From the NCBI RefSeq assembly GCF_009650605.1, contig NZ_WAJT01000001.1:1240001-1304000 (forward strand): a stretch of DNA of 64,000 nt, written 5' to 3'. Source of the stretch: Labrenzia sp. CE80. Its GTDB lineage: Bacteria; Pseudomonadota; Alphaproteobacteria; Rhizobiales; Stappiaceae. The notes below the pieces were generated by a model. That model did no database searches. It was not told the origin of the DNA and worked only from the letters and a program-made list of their open reading frames with translations. The translations under genes were made by a program, and so were the position numbers. Shown piece after piece: positions 27,264-36,640 of this stretch (position 1 is its first letter; every line of letters starts with the position of its first letter).

Positions 27264-28105
27264 CACTTGCCCTTTCGCGAAAGACGTGGGTTCAGGGCGT
27301 CGTTGAGGCCTTCCCCGATGAGGTTCAGCGCGAGCACGGTCAGGACGATCGCAAGGCCCGGGAAGAACGACAACCACCATGCCTGGCGGATCACGGTTCT
27401 GGCCGCGCCGATCATGTAGCCCCAGGACATGAGGTTGGGGTCGCCAAGCCCGAGGAAGGAAAGGGAAGATTCCAGAAGGATCGCCGTTGCAACCATCAGC
27501 GAGGCAAGAACGATGATTGGGGACAGGGTGTTGGGCAGGATCTGACGCCAGATGATGGTCGCGTTGGTCTGACCCGACAGGATAGCTGCCTCGACATATT
27601 CGCGCGATCTGAGCGACAGGACTTCACCACGCACAAGTCGGGCAACCGGCGGCCAGCTGACGATCGCGATTGCGCCCACGATCGACTGAACGCTGGGTTC
27701 GAAGATTGCCACGAGCACGATGGCCAGAGCGAAATTGGGGACGGTCTGGAAGAACTCGGTGAAGCGCATCAATGCGTCATCGACCCAGCCGCCGAAATAT
27801 CCAGCCAAGGCGCCGATCGGAATGCCAATGACCAGCGAGACGAGGGTGGAGATCAACCCGACAAGCAGGGACACCTGAGCCCCATGCGCGAGCCCGGCCA
27901 GTACGTTGCGCCCGAGGGTGTCCGTACCAAGGGGGAAGCGTTCCATGGCAAAGGGCGGCAGGAAGGGACGTTGCACCATCTTCCAGGGAGACTGGGGGAA
28001 CAGCACGGGGGCGAGCACGGCAACCAGGACCACGGCAAGGAGAATGATCAGGCCGATGACCGCGCCACGATTGCGTTGATAGCGTTTCCAGAAATCGGTC
28101 ATCAC
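27263..28105 (-). CDS. Peptide-type ABC transporter permease (DppC-like), second system
   Basis: Inner-membrane permease of 280 residues. DppC hallmarks: GTDTLGRNVLAGLAHGAQVSL near residue 60, the loop with ILPNTLSPIIV, and the C-terminal GEGLNDALNPRL. It overlaps its DppB-like partner gene by 4 nt at the start and the ATPase gene by 1 nt at the end. Confidence 0.92.
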   Translation of the reverse strand: MMTDFWKRYQRNRGAVIGLIILLAVVLVAVLAPVLFPQSPWKMVQRPFLPPFAMERFPLGTDTLGRNVLAGLAHGAQVSLLVGLISTLVSLVIGIPIGALAGYFGGWVDDALMRFTEFFQTVPNFALAIVLVAIFEPSVQSIVGAIAIVSWPPVARLVRGEVLSLRSREYVEAAILSGQTNATIIWRQILPNTLSPIIVLASLMVATAILLESSLSFLGLGDPNLMSWGYMIGAARTVIRQAWWLSFFPGLAIVLTVLALNLIGEGLNDALNPRLSRKGK

Positions 28106-29070
28106 GAGGCCCTGATCCGAGGGTCAACGACCCGGTAGAGGATATCGGTTATGAGGTTGAACAGCAGCACCATGGCGGCGGAGACGAAGAAAACACCAAG
28201 GAGCACGTTGTAGTCGCGCTGCGCGAGGGCTTCGAACATCAGCCGGCCGATGCCGGGCCAGGCGAACACTGTCTCTGTGAGAACCGCGCCGCCAACCAGT
28301 TGTCCAGCTTGCAAGCCGGCGAGCGTGACCACCGGCAGCAGTGCATTTCGGAAGACGTGGCGCCGTTGGATGATACCGGGCTTCAGGCCCTTGGCGCGGG
28401 CGGTCTTGACGAAATCGAGTGTGCTGACCTCGAGCATTGATGCGCGGGTCATACGCATATAGACGGCCATGAAGAACAAACCCAGCGTGGTCGCGGGCAA
28501 GATCAGGTGCTTTGCGATGTCGATGACCCGGTCCAGACCTTCGTAGTTGCCGCCGACAGTTTCGTAGCCAAAGCCGGGAAGCCAGTTCAGCTGGACCGAG
28601 AAGATTAGGACGGCCATCAGCGCCGCCCAATAAAGGGGCGTTGCGTAGAACAGCAGGGCCACGGTTGAAATCAACGTGTCGGACCATTTACCGACCCGCG
28701 CCGATGCCAGAACTCCGGCGAGCGTGCCAAGGACAAGGGAAATCACAAAGGCGGTCATCGTGAGCAGGAGCGTCGCAGGCAACCTGTCGAAGATCAGATC
28801 TGCCACCGGCATCTGCTGGCGGTAGGAAAAGCCCAGATCAAGCTGAATAATTCCGCCAAGATAGAGACCAAGCTGGGTCAGCAGTGGCTTGTCGAGGCCG
28901 AACTGCTCCCTCAGCTGTTCCAGAAAAATGTCGTCCGCAGCGCCAGCTTCACCAGCCATGACCGCAGCAGGGTCTCCGGGAGCGGCGTGGATCAAAAAGA
29001 AATTCAAGGTCACGATTGCGATCAGGATGATCGCGGCCTTGACCAGGCGCATGGCGATAAAGCGGAGCAT
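28102..29070 (-). CDS. Peptide-type ABC transporter permease (DppB-like), second system
   Basis: Inner-membrane permease of 322 residues with the DppB N-terminal helix (TLNFFLIHAAPGDPA), the loop FGLDKPLLTQLGLYL and the C-terminal ETVFAWPGIGRLMFEA and DILYRVVDPRI. I chose the ATG at 29070 (MLRFIAMRLVK) because it begins at the first membrane helix; an upstream in-frame start at 29109 would add 13 hydrophilic residues. Confidence 0.9.
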   Translation of the reverse strand: MLRFIAMRLVKAAIILIAIVTLNFFLIHAAPGDPAAVMAGEAGAADDIFLEQLREQFGLDKPLLTQLGLYLGGIIQLDLGFSYRQQMPVADLIFDRLPATLLLTMTAFVISLVLGTLAGVLASARVGKWSDTLISTVALLFYATPLYWAALMAVLIFSVQLNWLPGFGYETVGGNYEGLDRVIDIAKHLILPATTLGLFFMAVYMRMTRASMLEVSTLDFVKTARAKGLKPGIIQRRHVFRNALLPVVTLAGLQAGQLVGGAVLTETVFAWPGIGRLMFEALAQRDYNVLLGVFFVSAAMVLLFNLITDILYRVVDPRIRAS

Positions 29071-29115
29071 AGGCCTTGTCCTGCCGGTTGTTCCGGTCTT
29101 CAGGTTCAAAAGGTT

Positions 29116-29149
29116 GCTCCGCGCGGGTCCTGACGAACCTGCGCGGAGC
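29116..29149 (-). other. Intercistronic hairpin after a peptide-type binding-protein gene
   Basis: Perfect 9-bp inverted repeat GCTCCGCGC/GCGCGGAGC whose stem can extend by further inner pairs (GGT/ACC). On the transcribed strand it is followed by AACCTTTTG. It lies in the gap between binding-protein and permease genes and may act as a partial terminator or stabiliser. Confidence 0.6.
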
Positions 29150-29168
29150 GGGGGAGTGCCTTTTGTTC

Positions 29169-30719
29169 CTACTTCTCGATGTAGGCGTCGCGGAAACCGT
29201 CGTTGACACCGATTGCGGTGGTCACAAGGTCTTTGACGTTACAGCGGTAAATGGTCGGAAAGCCAAGCTCCAAGAGCCATGCCACCGGCACATCGTCGGT
29301 CAGAATCTGCTGAACTTCCGTGTAAAGCGTCTGACGCTCTTCCTTTGAGACAGCGGTTGCTGCCTTGGCAAACAGTTCATCGACCTTCGCGTTCTCGTAG
29401 CCTTCCACGTTGTTCCAGGGAGATCCCTTGGCAATGTTGGAAGACACATAGGTACGCGCTACGCCGAGAGCCGGGTCGCCATACTGGTAGAGGTAGGTGA
29501 AGGCGAGGTCATAGTCCCAGTCGCTGATCTTCTGGTTCCAACCGGCAACATCCGTTGCAACGATCTCGACCTTGACGCCAACCTCTTCGAGGTTCTGCTT
29601 GATGGCTTCGGCCCAGCGTTGCCAGGTTTCGCCATAGGGCAGGGGCAGCAGGCGGACCGGCGTGCCGTCGTAACCCATCTCTTCCAGAAGCGCGCGCGCC
29701 TTGTCCGGATCATAGGGGTATTGGCTCACGTCATCGGAGAAGAAGCGCGTGGAGGAGGAAACCGGGCTCTGGGCAACCTTGCCGAGACCGTTCCACAGAG
29801 CATCCTTGGCGAACTCGCGGTCCATGGCGTACATGACCGCCTGGCGGAACCGCTTGTCTGCCGTCGGTCCTTCGCGGTTGTTTAGCCACATCCAGGACAG
29901 CGGCCCAATGAATTCCCAGCCCTTGTCGGTGACGCAGGTGTTTTCCATCGCAGTCAGACGAGGCACATCGAAGTTCTCGACCGAGCCACCAGGCAGAATG
30001 TCGACGACGCCTGTTTCAAAGGCCACTGAACGCGAGGCGGCATCGGGAATGATGTGCCAGTAGATCTCGTCGAGATAGGGCAGGCCGTCGATGTAATAGT
30101 CTTCATTCTTGGTCAGAAGAATGTGAGAGCCCTTTGTCCATTCAACGAACTTGAATGGTCCGGTTCCGATCGGCGTGTTGTTTGCCGGATTGGCCTTGTA
30201 GTCCGTGCCTTCATAAATGTGCTTCGGGATCATCGGCATGGTGCCGACTTCGAAGATCCCGATGAAGGGTCCGAACGGCTCGTTGAGTTTGAACACGACC
30301 GTGTTTGCATCCGGTGCCGTGATCGATTCCACATATTTCAATGACTGACGCAGACGCGGGTGAGTTTCGCGCAGAAACACATCGGCAGAGAAGACAACAT
30401 CTTCGGCGGAGAACGGCTCGCCATCATGCCATTTCACGTTGTCGTAGAGGTGGAACGTGTAGGTCAGACCATCGTCGGAGATTTCCCATGATTTCGCCAG
30501 CTGAGGGAGCGGCTCAAGATCGGGGCCGTAGCGCAGCAGGCTTTCATAGAGATTGCCGGCGACCATCTGGGTCGGGCCGTTTTGAACAAGGCCCAGCATC
30601 AGGCTCGGCGGTTCGGGCTGAATAACGGCATTGGCCCGTCCGCCAGATACAGGATCGGCCAGGGCCGTCCCGGTCGCCACGATGAATGTGGCGGCAAGCA
30701 AGGATAGTTTCTTCAGCAT
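29169..30719 (-). CDS. Peptide-type ABC transporter substrate-binding protein, second system
   Basis: Periplasmic SBP_bac_5 protein of 516 residues with a Sec signal peptide (MLKKLSLLAATFIVATGTALA, cleavage near residue 21). The core contains LAKSWEISDDGLTYTFHL and VKWHDGEPFSAEDVVFS. It is followed by a hairpin and then the permease pair. The operon also encodes an M20 deacylase and a deacetylase-like enzyme, so the ligand may be an N-acylated amine or amino acid rather than a true peptide (inference). Confidence 0.9.
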   Translation of the reverse strand: MLKKLSLLAATFIVATGTALADPVSGGRANAVIQPEPPSLMLGLVQNGPTQMVAGNLYESLLRYGPDLEPLPQLAKSWEISDDGLTYTFHLYDNVKWHDGEPFSAEDVVFSADVFLRETHPRLRQSLKYVESITAPDANTVVFKLNEPFGPFIGIFEVGTMPMIPKHIYEGTDYKANPANNTPIGTGPFKFVEWTKGSHILLTKNEDYYIDGLPYLDEIYWHIIPDAASRSVAFETGVVDILPGGSVENFDVPRLTAMENTCVTDKGWEFIGPLSWMWLNNREGPTADKRFRQAVMYAMDREFAKDALWNGLGKVAQSPVSSSTRFFSDDVSQYPYDPDKARALLEEMGYDGTPVRLLPLPYGETWQRWAEAIKQNLEEVGVKVEIVATDVAGWNQKISDWDYDLAFTYLYQYGDPALGVARTYVSSNIAKGSPWNNVEGYENAKVDELFAKAATAVSKEERQTLYTEVQQILTDDVPVAWLLELGFPTIYRCNVKDLVTTAIGVNDGFRDAYIEK

Positions 30720-30820
30720 GTGAGTTCCCCTCGGTTTGTTTGGCGCGGCGGACTTGGGTCTCTGTTCGCGCCGGATGCTGGATCAATGGAAGGTTCTGGA
30801 TCCCGGATTGGTCTTGGCTA

Positions 30821-31567
30821 TCAGTTTGCCAGGTCCGGGTAATTCTTGGTGGCGAGACGCAGGAAGGCGTCCCACTGCGGGTCCGGCTTGTTGCCGGAAT
30901 GCTGTTTGTCCCAGTTTTCGTACTGTTGTGCGGTTTTTTCGGCGAGCGCGGGGTCGATCTTCCGGAGTGCTCCGCCTGACGACATGATCGCCAGCTGTGC
31001 CCGGCACGCCCGCTCCATGTTGAACATCAGGCTGAAGGCTTCCCCAACAGTTCGCCCGCATGTCAGCAGACCGTGGTTGCGCAGGATCATGACCTTGTGC
31101 TCGCCAAGATCGCTGACCAGACGCTCGCGTTCTCCCAGGTCCAGTGCGATGCCCTCATAGTCGTGGAAGGCGCAACGGTTGTGGAACTGAAGGGCCCACT
31201 GATTGAGCGGCAGAATGCCTTCCTCCATGGAGGAGATCGCCACACCGGCAACCGTGTGCGTGTGGAGGACGCAGTGGATTTCCGGGCGAGCCGCATGGAC
31301 CGCGCTGTGGATGGTGAAACCGGCCTTGTTTATGCCAGCTCCATAGGTGTCGCGCAGGATGTTGCCGTCGATGTCGACCGTTGCAAGGCTGCTGGCGGAT
31401 ACCTCGTCAAACCGCAGGCCGTAGGGATTGATCAGGAAGGTATTTTCGCCTTCGTCATCGGGAGCCTTAGCCGAGATATGCGTGAAGATGCTGTCGTCCA
31501 TCTGGTAGTGGGCAATCAGCCGGTAGGCAGCGGCCAGGTCAATGCGTTCTTTTGGTTGGGTCGTCAT
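30821..31567 (-). CDS. Class II aldolase/adducin-family protein
   Basis: A protein of 248 residues with the class II aldolase fold. Zinc-ligand histidines are recognisable in HCVLHTHTVAGVA, and a later His occurs in LRNHGLLTCG. The family includes fuculose-phosphate aldolase, ribulose-5-phosphate epimerase and decarboxylases, so the reaction cannot be fixed. It is the first gene of the minus-strand operon, about 100 nt before the binding-protein gene and divergent from the GntR gene. Confidence 0.85.
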   Translation of the reverse strand: MTTQPKERIDLAAAYRLIAHYQMDDSIFTHISAKAPDDEGENTFLINPYGLRFDEVSASSLATVDIDGNILRDTYGAGINKAGFTIHSAVHAARPEIHCVLHTHTVAGVAISSMEEGILPLNQWALQFHNRCAFHDYEGIALDLGERERLVSDLGEHKVMILRNHGLLTCGRTVGEAFSLMFNMERACRAQLAIMSSGGALRKIDPALAEKTAQQYENWDKQHSGNKPDPQWDAFLRLATKNYPDLAN

Positions 31568-31711
31568 GTCTTGGCTCGCTGATCATTCGCTCGATGTGTT
31601 CGCCTGCCGGCGTTCGTCCAGACGCCATGTCTCAGCCGAGACGCGAAAAGGAGCGTTCGAGCGAGGTCGGAATCTTGTTGAACAAGCAAGCATGGCGCGA
31701 CAAAACTGTCA

Positions 31712-31723
31712 ATTGTCGACAAT
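31712..31723. promoter_or_regulatory. Probable GntR (FadR-type) operator
   Basis: Perfect 12-bp palindrome ATTGTCGACAAT in the 278-nt space between the class II aldolase gene and the GntR gene. It fits the FadR-subfamily pattern TNGTNNNACNA-like half-sites (GT..AC core) and lies 145 nt from the aldolase start. Confidence 0.6.
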
Positions 31724-31845
31724 AGTCAAAGTTTAGGCGATGATCCGGTTTCTTGCGCAAGATTCTTGCCCCTGGTCGTTTCTTGAGGTCTGTAGGTTGT
31801 GATTAGACGGCGGACGGGTTTTGTTTGAGCTTGGAAGCCGCAAAA

Positions 31846-32598
31846 ATGAGCCACGCTCAGGCTTTGAGTGTAGGAATGCGAAGGACGGTGAACTGTTTGG
31901 CTGAAGAAGACAAAACAAGCTTGGGTGGGTCGTTCTCGCCTCTACAGACGACTGATCTCGTTCAGCAAATCGCCAGACAGATTGGTGACGCAATCGCGGA
32001 GGGGCGTCTAAAGCCCGCCGAGCGTCTCAATGAGTTGCGGCTCTCACAGGAATTCGGTACGAGCCGCGCGCCGGTTCGCGAAGCTGCCCGCCTGTTGGAA
32101 AGCCAGGGGCTGGTGGTGTCCAGTCCGCGGCGTGGTTTCTTTGTGCGTACGCTGAGCGCTGCAGATCTGCGCGATATCTATGATCTGCGTCTAGGTCTGG
32201 AACTCTATGCGGCCGAACTTGCGCTTGAAAAGATCGGTGAGGACGAAATTTCCGCGCTCGAGGAACAGATCCAAAGGCTCTATCAGCTCGCCGATGAGGG
32301 CTCGGTCGAGGAGCAGATCTTCCAGGATTTTGTCTTCCACAGGATGCTTTGCAAGTTCAGCGGCAACGCCCGGATTTTAAAGGTCTATGATGACCTTGCG
32401 ACCGATATGCGGGCCGGTATCACCCTCATCGGAAAGCTCTATGATGATCCCCATCGGATCGCCGAAACACACATGCCAATCCTCGACGCATTGAAGGCCC
32501 GGGATGTGGTGAAGCTGCGAGAAGCGCTGCATTTTCACATCGCAGTGGCGCGTGATCAGGTCGTGCTTTTGTTCGAGAGAATGAGTGAAGCGTCCTGA
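31846..32598 (+). CDS. GntR-family transcriptional regulator (FadR/VanR subfamily)
   Basis: A regulator of 250 residues. The winged HTH lies around residues 35-100 (LNELRLSQEFGTSRAPVREAARLLESQGLV) and an FCD helical ligand domain follows (LYDLRLGLE-type segment, FHRMLCKFSG, HMPILDALKARD). The start is uncertain: a TTG at 31825 and an ATG at 31876 are in frame, and 31846 has GGAAG about 10 nt upstream. Divergent from, and likely regulating, the class II aldolase/transporter operon. Confidence 0.85.
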   Translation: MSHAQALSVGMRRTVNCLAEEDKTSLGGSFSPLQTTDLVQQIARQIGDAIAEGRLKPAERLNELRLSQEFGTSRAPVREAARLLESQGLVVSSPRRGFFVRTLSAADLRDIYDLRLGLELYAAELALEKIGEDEISALEEQIQRLYQLADEGSVEEQIFQDFVFHRMLCKFSGNARILKVYDDLATDMRAGITLIGKLYDDPHRIAETHMPILDALKARDVVKLREALHFHIAVARDQVVLLFERMSEAS

Positions 32599-32607
32599 AG
32601 GTGCTGG

Positions 32608-33111
32608 CTACTGAATTTTCCGTAAGATACGTAACAGATTGCGCTTTTCTGATTGGGTGAGCGGCGCCAGTGTCTCTTCGCTTACTTGCAGTCCCAGTTG
32701 GGCTTTTTCCATGAAGAACTGCCATCCGCCTTCTGTCAGTGAGATCAGTTGCCGGCGGCGGTCACTAGGCGAAGGGGCTGTTTGGACAAGGCCTCGCGCC
32801 AACAGTCGGTCGATCACCCCCTTGGTTGTGGCCACATCCAAACCGACCGTGCGTCCAAGCTGGTTCTGCGATACTGAGCTGAGCTCCGTCAGACGCGCCA
32901 TGACAGCAAATTGCGTCGGTGTCAGGTCCTGAACCTTCTCCGAAAACAGAACCGCGTTGCGCTGATAGGCCTTGCGCAAAAGATAGCCGATCTGGTCGTC
33001 CAGAACATATGTCTGGTCCGGCTCCGATGCGGTTGCGGGATCAGCTCCTGTGACAGTCTCTGATTTTTTCTCAGCCTGATCGCTCAATTTCAAGTTCCCG
33101 GATGCGCTCAC
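32608..33111 (-). CDS. MarR-family transcriptional regulator
   Basis: A regulator of 167 residues with a flexible Ser/Glu-rich N-terminus (about 1-35) and a MarR winged HTH (LTPTQFAVMARLTELSSVSQNQLGRTVGLDVATTKGVIDRL, wing DRRRQLISLT). It resembles regulators of aromatic and N-heterocycle catabolism. It lies directly after the branched-chain-type transporter genes in the same orientation, about 110 nt away, and is the obvious candidate to bind the three repeated operator-like sites further upstream. Confidence 0.87.
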   Translation of the reverse strand: MSASGNLKLSDQAEKKSETVTGADPATASEPDQTYVLDDQIGYLLRKAYQRNAVLFSEKVQDLTPTQFAVMARLTELSSVSQNQLGRTVGLDVATTKGVIDRLLARGLVQTAPSPSDRRRQLISLTEGGWQFFMEKAQLGLQVSEETLAPLTQSEKRNLLRILRKIQ

Positions 33112-33224
33112 GTCGTGCGGGCTTCGCTTACCCGTACCTATCGTTTTCTTCGGCTCTTTTGCAGCTTCCAGTCGGTCTTGTCGAGGGCGAGCTTTGGTTT
33201 AGCGCGCCGGTGTTCGGATTGGCG

Positions 33225-33926
33225 CTAGACGGAGAGATAGGCGTCACGTACCTCGGGCTGCTGCTCCAGGGCATCAAAACTGTCATCAAACTTCTTTTGC
33301 CCACCTTCAATGATGACCGCCCGGTCGGCGACGATCTTCGCGAAATGAAGGTTCTGCTCCGAAATGATCACAGTCAGACCCTGGGATTTGAACTTCAGGA
33401 TTGTTTGCGCCATTTCCTCGACGATGACCGGGGCGATGCCTTCGGAGGGTTCATCCAGGAGAAGCAGGCTCGGATTGCCCATGAGAGTTCGGGCGATGGT
33501 CAGCATTTGCTGCTCACCTCCTGAAAGGGCCTTGCCGCGGTTTGCGCGGCGTTCAGACAGGTTCGGGAACAGGTCGAAAAGGGCATCAACGGTCCAAACG
33601 GGCGCACCTTCGCGTGGCTTTTGACGGCCAACCTCAAGGTTTTCAAGAATTGTCAGATCGGTGAAGATCCGGCGCTCTTCGGGGACATAGCCAAGGCCGA
33701 GCTGGGCCACCTTATGGGGCGAGACGCCGGTGATATCCTTGCCGTTGAAGAGGACTGTTCCTGAGCGCGGGCGAACCAGCTGCATGATCGACTTCATGGT
33801 GGTGGTCTTGCCAGCACCATTTCGTCCAAGGAGGGCGACGACCTCTCCCTTGCCGACGGAAAAGCTCAAATCATTGAGGATGTGGGCCTTGCCGTAGAAA
33901 CTGTTGACGGCATTGATCTCAAGCAT
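33225..33926 (-). CDS. Branched-chain-type ABC transporter ATPase (LivF-like)
   Basis: Cytoplasmic ATPase of 233 residues with Walker A GRNGAGKT, signature LSGGEQQM, Walker B LLLLDEPSEG and a LivF-type C-terminus. I chose the start at 33926 (MLEINAVNSFYG), which overlaps the LivG-like stop by 8 nt; the open frame continues upstream within LivG. Partner of the LivG-like ATPase in a HAAT-type importer. Confidence 0.92.
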   Translation of the reverse strand: MLEINAVNSFYGKAHILNDLSFSVGKGEVVALLGRNGAGKTTTMKSIMQLVRPRSGTVLFNGKDITGVSPHKVAQLGLGYVPEERRIFTDLTILENLEVGRQKPREGAPVWTVDALFDLFPNLSERRANRGKALSGGEQQMLTIARTLMGNPSLLLLDEPSEGIAPVIVEEMAQTILKFKSQGLTVIISEQNLHFAKIVADRAVIIEGGQKKFDDSFDALEQQPEVRDAYLSV

Positions 33927-34692
33927 CTTCGGTCTCCGCGGCATAAAGGGTGCCACCGCCCAAGTAGACCTCCTGGACGCGTTCATTTTCGCGCACTTCT
34001 GCAGCCGTGCCTTCAGCGATCAATTCGCCGCGATTGAGCACCATGATGTGGTGCGCATGGGCAAAGACCACATCCATGTCATGTTCTGTAAAGAGGACAC
34101 TGATGCCTCGGTCGCGGACGATGTCGGCTGTTAATTGCATGAGATTGATGCGCTCCTTGGGGGCCATGCCCGCTGTTGGTTCATCCATCAGCAAGAGCTT
34201 TGGGTTGTGGCTGAGCGCGATGGCGAGTTCCAGACGCTTCAGGTCGCCGTAGGCCAGAATGGCGCAGGCGCGGTCTGCCTGCTCTGCCATGCCGACCACA
34301 TCCAGCAGAGCCAGCGCTTCTTCGCGATAAAGCGTGTGGGCGTAGGGCAGTACCGAGAACAGGCGGCGATGATGGGAAATCAATGCCATCTGAACGTTCT
34401 CAGCGACCGTCATGCTCTGGTAGGTGCCGGTGATCTGAAAGGTGCGCCCAACGCCCCTGCGCCATATCTTGCGCGGCGGCAGGCCGGTGATCTTTTCCCC
34501 TTGCAGGCGAACGGTTCCCGATGTGGGCTCCAGCTGACCCATCAACATGTTGAAACACGTGGACTTACCCGCTCCATTCGGGCCGATCAGGGCTTTCAGC
34601 TCTCCCGGGGCAACGTCGAAGCTCACCCCGTTGACGGCTTTGATACCGCCAAAGGATTTGGACAGGTCTCTGACCTCCAGGATCGCGTTCAT
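33919..34692 (-). CDS. Branched-chain-type ABC transporter ATPase (LivG-like)
   Basis: Cytoplasmic ATPase of 257 residues with Walker A GPNGAGKST and Walker B KLLLMDEPTAGM. The usual LSGG signature is replaced by LAYGDLKR, as is common in LivG relatives of urea and aromatic-acid importers. It overlaps the permease stop by 4 nt (ATGA). Confidence 0.92.
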   Translation of the reverse strand: MNAILEVRDLSKSFGGIKAVNGVSFDVAPGELKALIGPNGAGKSTCFNMLMGQLEPTSGTVRLQGEKITGLPPRKIWRRGVGRTFQITGTYQSMTVAENVQMALISHHRRLFSVLPYAHTLYREEALALLDVVGMAEQADRACAILAYGDLKRLELAIALSHNPKLLLMDEPTAGMAPKERINLMQLTADIVRDRGISVLFTEHDMDVVFAHAHHIMVLNRGELIAEGTAAEVRENERVQEVYLGGGTLYAAETEDA

Positions 34693-36551
34693 TGCATGCT
34701 CTCCTGTTCCTTCACAAGGCCGATCCGTTCGCCGAACTTCCTCAAGGACCCGACAATGCCTTCCGGTGCGATGATCACCACGGCAATAATCAGCAGCCCG
34801 AGGATCAGCCGCCAGTACTCGAGACGGGTCAGCCAGTCCTTGACGCTTTCCATGAAGACGGCCCCGACGACGCCGCCAGAGAGTGTCTTGACGCCGCCCA
34901 GGAACACCACAATCAAGGCGTCGAAGCTCTTGGCGATTTCGAGTTCATTCGGGAAGATCGATCCCTTTGAGAAGACGAACAGACCGCCCGCAAGACCAGC
35001 CATGGCGCCCGCAAGCGCGAATGCAAGCCACTGTACCTTCTTGACGTCAATGCCGGTGGCTTCCGCCTGACGGGCGCTGTCGCGTGTTGCACGCAATGTA
35101 TACCCGAAGGGGGAGTGAATGATGTGGCGAAGGACGAGAATCCCGCCCACGCCAAGCGCCAGCGTGAAGTAGTAGTAAGCTGTGGTGCCGGACAGCCAGT
35201 CCGAGGGCCAGATGTTGACCAGACCGTCGTCACCACCGGTGACCGAGCCCCACTGGAACACCAGCGACCAGACCAGCTGGCTGAACGCGAGCGTAAGCAT
35301 GGCGAAATAGACGCCGCTGAGGCGAATACAGAACCATCCGATGCCCAGCGCCAGCAGTCCTGCGCCAAGTGGTGCAAGCAGGAACGCGACTTCCATCGGC
35401 GTTTCGGAATAGGTGACGAGCAGCGCCGAAACATAGGCACCACCGCCAAAGAACACCGCGTGGCCAAAGCTGACCAGGCCGCCGGAGCTGAGGATGAACT
35501 GAAGTGAGGCCGCGAACAGGCAGAAGATCACGATATCGGTGATGAGAACCTGCATGAAGGTTGAAGCGAAAAACGGCACCAGAGCCAGAACGGCCAGGAG
35601 CACGACAACCAGACTACGGCCAACGAGCCCTGCAGGCCGGATGGGGCGTTCAACTTCGCCGACCTGGCCGTGTTCTCCGGCTTTTTCCTCGCGCCCGAGA
35701 AGGCCATAGGGTTTGACCATGAGAACGACCGCCATGACCACATACATCAGGACCAGGGTGCTTTGGGGGACATAGGCGACGCCAAAGACATTGAGAACTG
35801 AGATGAGGACTGCGGCGATGAAGGCGCCGGGAATGGAGCCCATGCCGCCAACAACCACGACCACAAAGACGGCGGAAATGATGTTCAGATCCATCAGCAG
35901 GTCAGCACCGCCCTTGGGCAGCTGAATCGCGCCGCCGAGGCCGGCAAGGGCGGAGCCCAGAAAGAAGACACCGGTAAAGAGCCAGGACTGGTTAACGCCA
36001 AGAGCACCGACCATTTCACGGTCCTGGGTGGCGGCGCGGACCAGAATGCCTGTGCGGGTTTTGGCGATGAACCACCAAAGGCCAAAGAGAATGAAGGGTG
36101 TGATGGCGATGAGGGCCAGATCATACTGGGGCACTGGTTCGCCAAGAATTCGGACGACGGACCGCAAGCCAGGCGCGCGCGGTCCCAGCTGGTCTTCAGC
36201 GCCCCAGATCATGAGCGCCAGATCCTGGATCACCAGAATGACACCGAAGGTGGCAACCAGCTGGAACAGCTCAGGCGCACGATAGACGGGACGCAGGACA
36301 CAGACTTCGATCACGACACCAATCAGGCCCACAATCAGACCTGCCATGACGATCGATCCCCAAAAGCCGAAATGCCCCGGCAGGTGGTTCATTAGCGTCA
36401 GGCCGACGTAGGCTCCCAGCATATAGAGGGAACCATGTGCGAAGTTGACGATCCGGGTTACCCCGAAGATCAGCGACAGTCCGGAGGCAACCAGAAACAG
36501 CGCTGCCGCATTTGCAAGCCCGGTCAGGAGCTGCGCCACAAATAAGCCCAT
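34689..36551 (-). CDS. Fused branched-chain-type ABC transporter permease (LivH-LivM)
   Basis: Inner-membrane protein of 620 residues joining a LivH-like half (about 1-295; SLIFGVTRIVNFAHGSLYMLGAY) to a LivM-like half (about 320-610; SGGLVSFGHAVFFGGGAYVSALLVT). A hydrophilic linker of about 25 residues (GREEKAGEHGQVGEVERP) joins them. The fusion replaces the usual two genes and is seen in other alphaproteobacteria. It transports the ligand of the binding protein encoded just upstream. Confidence 0.9.
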   Translation of the reverse strand: MGLFVAQLLTGLANAAALFLVASGLSLIFGVTRIVNFAHGSLYMLGAYVGLTLMNHLPGHFGFWGSIVMAGLIVGLIGVVIEVCVLRPVYRAPELFQLVATFGVILVIQDLALMIWGAEDQLGPRAPGLRSVVRILGEPVPQYDLALIAITPFILFGLWWFIAKTRTGILVRAATQDREMVGALGVNQSWLFTGVFFLGSALAGLGGAIQLPKGGADLLMDLNIISAVFVVVVVGGMGSIPGAFIAAVLISVLNVFGVAYVPQSTLVLMYVVMAVVLMVKPYGLLGREEKAGEHGQVGEVERPIRPAGLVGRSLVVVLLAVLALVPFFASTFMQVLITDIVIFCLFAASLQFILSSGGLVSFGHAVFFGGGAYVSALLVTYSETPMEVAFLLAPLGAGLLALGIGWFCIRLSGVYFAMLTLAFSQLVWSLVFQWGSVTGGDDGLVNIWPSDWLSGTTAYYYFTLALGVGGILVLRHIIHSPFGYTLRATRDSARQAEATGIDVKKVQWLAFALAGAMAGLAGGLFVFSKGSIFPNELEIAKSFDALIVVFLGGVKTLSGGVVGAVFMESVKDWLTRLEYWRLILGLLIIAVVIIAPEGIVGSLRKFGERIGLVKEQESMQ

Positions 36552-36584
36552 AGCTTAAAAACGTCCGATAGAGCAGGGAGGTCT

Positions 36585-36622
36585 GCTCCATCGCAGCACA
36601 ATTGGGGCGCAAGCGATGGAGC
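36585..36622 (-). other. Intercistronic hairpin after the Liv-type binding-protein gene
   Basis: Perfect 10-bp inverted repeat GCTCCATCGC/GCGATGGAGC with an 18-nt loop, in the 89-nt gap between the binding-protein and permease genes. No U-run. A likely differential-expression element. Confidence 0.6.
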
Positions 36623-36640
36623 GTTTGACGTTTGGGACGA

